This document shows positions 5,925 through 8,504 of a stretch of DNA of 8,504 bases, in pieces (positions within the stretch are counted from its first letter, which is position 1; the number at the start of each line of letters is the position of its first letter). The translations under genes were made by a program, and so were the position numbers. The notes below the pieces were generated by a model, which was given only the letters and a program-made list of their open reading frames with translations, did not search any database and was not told where the DNA came from. The DNA comes from Thermoplasmata archaeon (GTDB lineage Archaea; Thermoplasmatota; Thermoplasmata; Thermoplasmatales; Thermoplasmataceae). The stretch spans positions 1-8,504 of the forward strand of contig JAJYRT010000077.1 in assembly GCA_021793945.1 (NCBI GenBank). The letters are read 5' to 3'.

Positions 5925-6662
5925 ATGGTAAAGCTTTTCAATAAAAAACCAGGAAAGAAGCAGAGAGAAGAGGTAAGAACAAAGATAGAGGTGATCACGG
6001 TCGGTGACACTCCGCCCATTGTTGAAGCAAGGAAGTTGATAGGTGATAATAACCCACGGGATGCCATAATAAACTCATTCAATGCTGTGAAAGCGGATTA
6101 TATACGCTTTTTTGGACTCAAGCAAGCTGGAAGGGAAACAGCGAGGCAGTTTCTTGCCAGGTCATTCAGGGAAATGAACGTCAATGTTCCTGAAGATTCA
6201 ATGATGGATTCAGTCATTTTTCTGGAGTCAGTTAAATCTCTCCCAGCAAATCTTCCTAAGGAAATGGAAAGCCGGTTTACCGTCCTGAAAAAGATAACCA
6301 GTTTCTGCTTGAACTATTACGAACGTGCCAAGTTCTCAGACCTCATGGAAGTAGACGAGGGAAAGATAATAGAGAAGCTGGAAGACATCTATACATATAT
6401 GGATATCACGAAGCTATACTTCCCGTACGGCAAGGTTACAACCAGGGAGATAGGGGAAAACGAGCCAGCGCAGGCAAGCGTGGAAGAAAAGGCTGTCATT
6501 CCCGACTCGGCAAGTCTTTCCCGGGCAGAAGCAGACGCCGGTATGATAGAGGAAATGCTCAAGTCAGGCATAATAAATCAGGAAGAGTATGAAAGCCTGA
6601 TTTCTAAAGTAAACGGGAAGGGAACGGAAACAAATCAGGGAGAAACCGGTCAGTCTCCATGA
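5925..6662 (+). CDS. Soluble helical protein, DUF4129-like core with C-terminal SHOCT-like tail
   Basis: Function unknown. The 245 residues have no membrane span. The N-terminus is strongly basic (LFNKKPGKKQREEVRTK). Residues about 32-165 are predicted helical and carry features recalling DUF4129 domains: ARKLIG...DAIINSFNAVKADYIRF, RETARQFLARSF (70-81) and NYYERAKFSDL (130-140); this match is by eye. A polar linker (170-200) leads to a SHOCT-like tail (about 206-230, MIEEMLKSGIINQEEYESL) and a disordered Gly/Thr-rich end. The tail shares 11 of 22 aligned residues with the tail of the upstream membrane protein. DUF4129 proteins are usually membrane-anchored and often sit with MoxR/DUF58 genes; neither is seen here. 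The last 13 bases overlap the convergent acyl-CoA synthetase gene. Confidence 0.8.
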   Translation: MVKLFNKKPGKKQREEVRTKIEVITVGDTPPIVEARKLIGDNNPRDAIINSFNAVKADYIRFFGLKQAGRETARQFLARSFREMNVNVPEDSMMDSVIFLESVKSLPANLPKEMESRFTVLKKITSFCLNYYERAKFSDLMEVDEGKIIEKLEDIYTYMDITKLYFPYGKVTTREIGENEPAQASVEEKAVIPDSASLSRAEADAGMIEEMLKSGIINQEEYESLISKVNGKGTETNQGETGQSP

Positions 6663-8504
6663 TTTCCTGACCTCATCCTGTTGCCTATAATGGAAACTTC
6701 GTTTATTATGTTAAGGTCCTCCATATTGCTGGTGTCGCCAATATTCTCACCCATGAAAGCTTTTCTAAGTATCCTTCGCATGATCTTACCATTTCTCGTT
6801 TTTGGCAGTTTTTCAAGGTGAATTATGTATTTCGGGGAAAAGGATTTTCCGAGATCATTCTCCATCTGCTCGGCAATACTGCGTTTTATGGCTTCCTCGT
6901 TAGTCCCAAGGTAGAAGACGCATATGGCTTCTCCTTTAATATCATCAGGTATGCCCGTTGCAGCGCTCTCCAGCACACCTTTGACCTTCATTACGGCATT
7001 CTCTATCTCGTTTGGCCCAACCCGCTTTCCTGAAACCTTAATCACTTCATCAGATCTGCCGTAAAGATAGAAATAGCCATCCCGATCCATCTCTGCCCAA
7101 TCCCCCTGGGACCAGGCATCCCCAAATTTTCCCCAGTATGTCTCCCTGTACTTTTCTGGATCTTTCCATATTCCTCTCGTCATTGAAGGGCAGTGACTTT
7201 TAGAAACAAGGTATCCAACCGTGTCATACACCTCATTGCCTTCTTCATCGAACACCGAGACATCCATTCCCAGCCCCCTGTAGAGACATCTCGGCTTAAG
7301 GGGCAGCGCAGGGTTTGAAGCCAGAAAGCATCCAACGATGTCAGTTCCGCCGGAAACGTTTGATATGGGCGTGCTTGATCCTCCCAATTGCTCGAACAGC
7401 CACATCCATGATTCGTTATCCCATGGTTCTCCAGTGGACCCAAATACCCTGATTCCGAGCATCTGCTCCCTGATCCCCCTATGTTTCATCAGTCTCACAA
7501 AAGTAGGGGAAAGCCCAAGGAGGGTAATTTTATTTTTCTCAATGAGTTTCCAGGCCCGTGTGGAATCAGGGTAGTCAATTGCCCCATCATAGACAAAAAT
7601 GGCGCCTCCCAGCGCATTCGACCCAATTATGGCCCACGGACCCATCATCCATCCCAGATCCGTGATCCAGAAAAGGCGATCCTCATTCTTGAAGTCCATG
7701 TAATATTTTACTTCCTTGACTATGTTGATAAAGCTTCCCCCGTGGACGTGCATTGTTCCCTTGGGTTTTCCGGTTGTTCCTGACGTATAGAGCATTATTG
7801 CAGGTTCCTCGCTCTCCATCTCTACGCTCTTCACATAGGTTCCGGATGAAACCAGGCTGTAGAAATCATGCTCGTTTGCGCCTGGAGTTTGAAGATTCAA
7901 GGCAATTATGGTGATGCCCTCTATTGACCTCACGCTGTCAATTACGGCGATATGCTTTCCCTTTCTTGTTGTTGAGGATACCGTGAAAAGTATTTTTATT
8001 CCGGCATCTCTAACTCTTGTACTGACAGCGTCGATTCCATATCCCGAGAACATGGGCACGGCAATTGCCCCAATTCTCATGATCGAATACATTGCCATTA
8101 CGCTCTCCTTAAGCAGGGGCATGTATATACCAACCCTATCTCCCCGTTTTACTCCCAGTTTCTTTAGTGAGCCTGATAACTTGCCGGTTATCTCATCAAG
8201 TTTTGAAAAAGATACCTCTCCGCTTATCCCATCCTCAGTTTCGAAGACTATGGCCGCTCCGTCGCTCTCCCTGTATCTTTCGACACAATTCCACACTATG
8301 TTTATGCCGCCGCCTACAAACCACCTGGTCCACATTTTTCCAAGCGAATCGTCGGTGACCTTAAGGTATGGCTTTGTGAACTCTACGTTACAATCCTCAA
8401 TCACTGCTTTCCAGAACCACTCCCTATCGCGATCCGCTCGTTCATACAGTTCCCTTATGGTTCCTATTCCGTGCTTTGAAGCGAGCTTCATGATATTTGT
8501 GTTG
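6650..8504 (-). CDS. AMP-forming acyl-CoA synthetase (acetyl-CoA synthetase-like), 5' partial
   Basis: ANL-superfamily ligase: carboxylate + ATP + CoA -> acyl-CoA + AMP + PPi, cytosolic. Numbering from the ATG at 8491: an ACAS_N-type start (HGIGTIRELYERADRDREWF), the P-loop YTSGTTGKPKG (235-245), GSTGEPWD (351-358), SGGTD (380-384), GDW (463-465, D464), the hinge region GRSDEVIKVSGKRVGPNEIE (478-497) and the catalytic lysine K569 in PKTRNGKIMRRILR. The frame stays open upstream of 8491 (in-frame residues NTNI before the Met), and relatives read NTNV before this helix, so the true start lies beyond the window. Acetate-specific enzymes have a WQTETG motif where this has VSGGTD, so the substrate may be larger or a keto acid, as in acetoacetyl-CoA synthetases and several archaeal acyl-CoA synthetases. 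The 3' end overlaps the convergent gene by 13 bases. Confidence 0.93.
   Translation of the reverse strand, partial: NTNIMKLASKHGIGTIRELYERADRDREWFWKAVIEDCNVEFTKPYLKVTDDSLGKMWTRWFVGGGINIVWNCVERYRESDGAAIVFETEDGISGEVSFSKLDEITGKLSGSLKKLGVKRGDRVGIYMPLLKESVMAMYSIMRIGAIAVPMFSGYGIDAVSTRVRDAGIKILFTVSSTTRKGKHIAVIDSVRSIEGITIIALNLQTPGANEHDFYSLVSSGTYVKSVEMESEEPAIMLYTSGTTGKPKGTMHVHGGSFINIVKEVKYYMDFKNEDRLFWITDLGWMMGPWAIIGSNALGGAIFVYDGAIDYPDSTRAWKLIEKNKITLLGLSPTFVRLMKHRGIREQMLGIRVFGSTGEPWDNESWMWLFEQLGGSSTPISNVSGGTDIVGCFLASNPALPLKPRCLYRGLGMDVSVFDEEGNEVYDTVGYLVSKSHCPSMTRGIWKDPEKYRETYWGKFGDAWSQGDWAEMDRDGYFYLYGRSDEVIKVSGKRVGPNEIENAVMKVKGVLESAATGIPDDIKGEAICVFYLGTNEEAIKRSIAEQMENDLGKSFSPKYIIHLEKLPKTRNGKIMRRILRKAFMGENIGDTSNMEDLNIINEVSIIGNRMRSGNHGD

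Noticed and set aside
5326..6662. MoxR/DUF58/DUF4129/transglutaminase-type cluster
   Set aside because: Only a weak DUF4129 resemblance is present; no AAA+ MoxR ATPase, DUF58 or transglutaminase gene lies in the window.
7180..7783. Several 70-100-codon frames within the acyl-CoA synthetase region, on both strands
   Set aside because: They are shadows of the synthetase reading frame, which carries all the ANL core motifs without interruption.
1..8504. Mobile element, CRISPR array, toxin-antitoxin or defence island
   Set aside because: No transposase or integrase, terminal repeats, direct-repeat arrays or defence domains were seen; gene content is housekeeping with continuous composition.

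Overview
The window looks like an ordinary stretch of archaeal chromosome, most likely from a Thermoplasmata-type euryarchaeon. Four genes or signals point there. CarS makes CDP-archaeol for ether lipids. Pth2 is an archaeal/eukaryotic-type peptidyl-tRNA hydrolase. An AbrB-PhoU fusion and an XRE-CBS regulator are both common in archaea. TATA-like boxes lie about 23-28 bases upstream of several start codons, which suggests leaderless transcripts. Base composition is moderate (mid-forties % GC by eye), with frequent AGG/AGA Arg and ATA Ile codons. The lineage is an inference; there is no rRNA or marker gene to fix it.

Layout. Bases 1-951 (+) hold the 3' part of a PLP-dependent trans-sulfuration-type enzyme. 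It meets, tail to tail, a tightly overlapping minus-strand operon (2444 down to 960) encoding XRE-CBS regulator -> CarS -> Pth2. A 200-base intergenic region (2445-2644) carries the operon promoter, a small dyad and a ribosome-binding site. On the plus strand follow a four-span membrane protein with a sequon-rich external domain (2645-3394) and an AbrB-PhoU regulator with its own TATA box (3426-4403). The regulator shares its stop region with a convergent MBL-fold hydrolase (4400-5275, minus). A divergent TATA region at about 5291-5301 separates the hydrolase from a plus-strand pair (5326-5898 and 5925-6662): a glycine/alanine-rich membrane protein and a soluble helical protein, both ending in a SHOCT-like tail. 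The window closes with an AMP-forming acyl-CoA synthetase (minus) that runs off the right edge.

How the genes fit. The lipid/translation operon and the two metabolic enzymes are housekeeping in character. The most unusual unit is the two-gene SHOCT pair, which may form a membrane-anchored complex of unknown role. I see no mobile element, CRISPR array, RNA gene or defence locus. Two compositional or structural patterns also stand out. All three convergent gene pairs abut or overlap at their stops. Eight of ten stop codons follow a C, so that every TAG stop sits inside a CTAG tetranucleotide.
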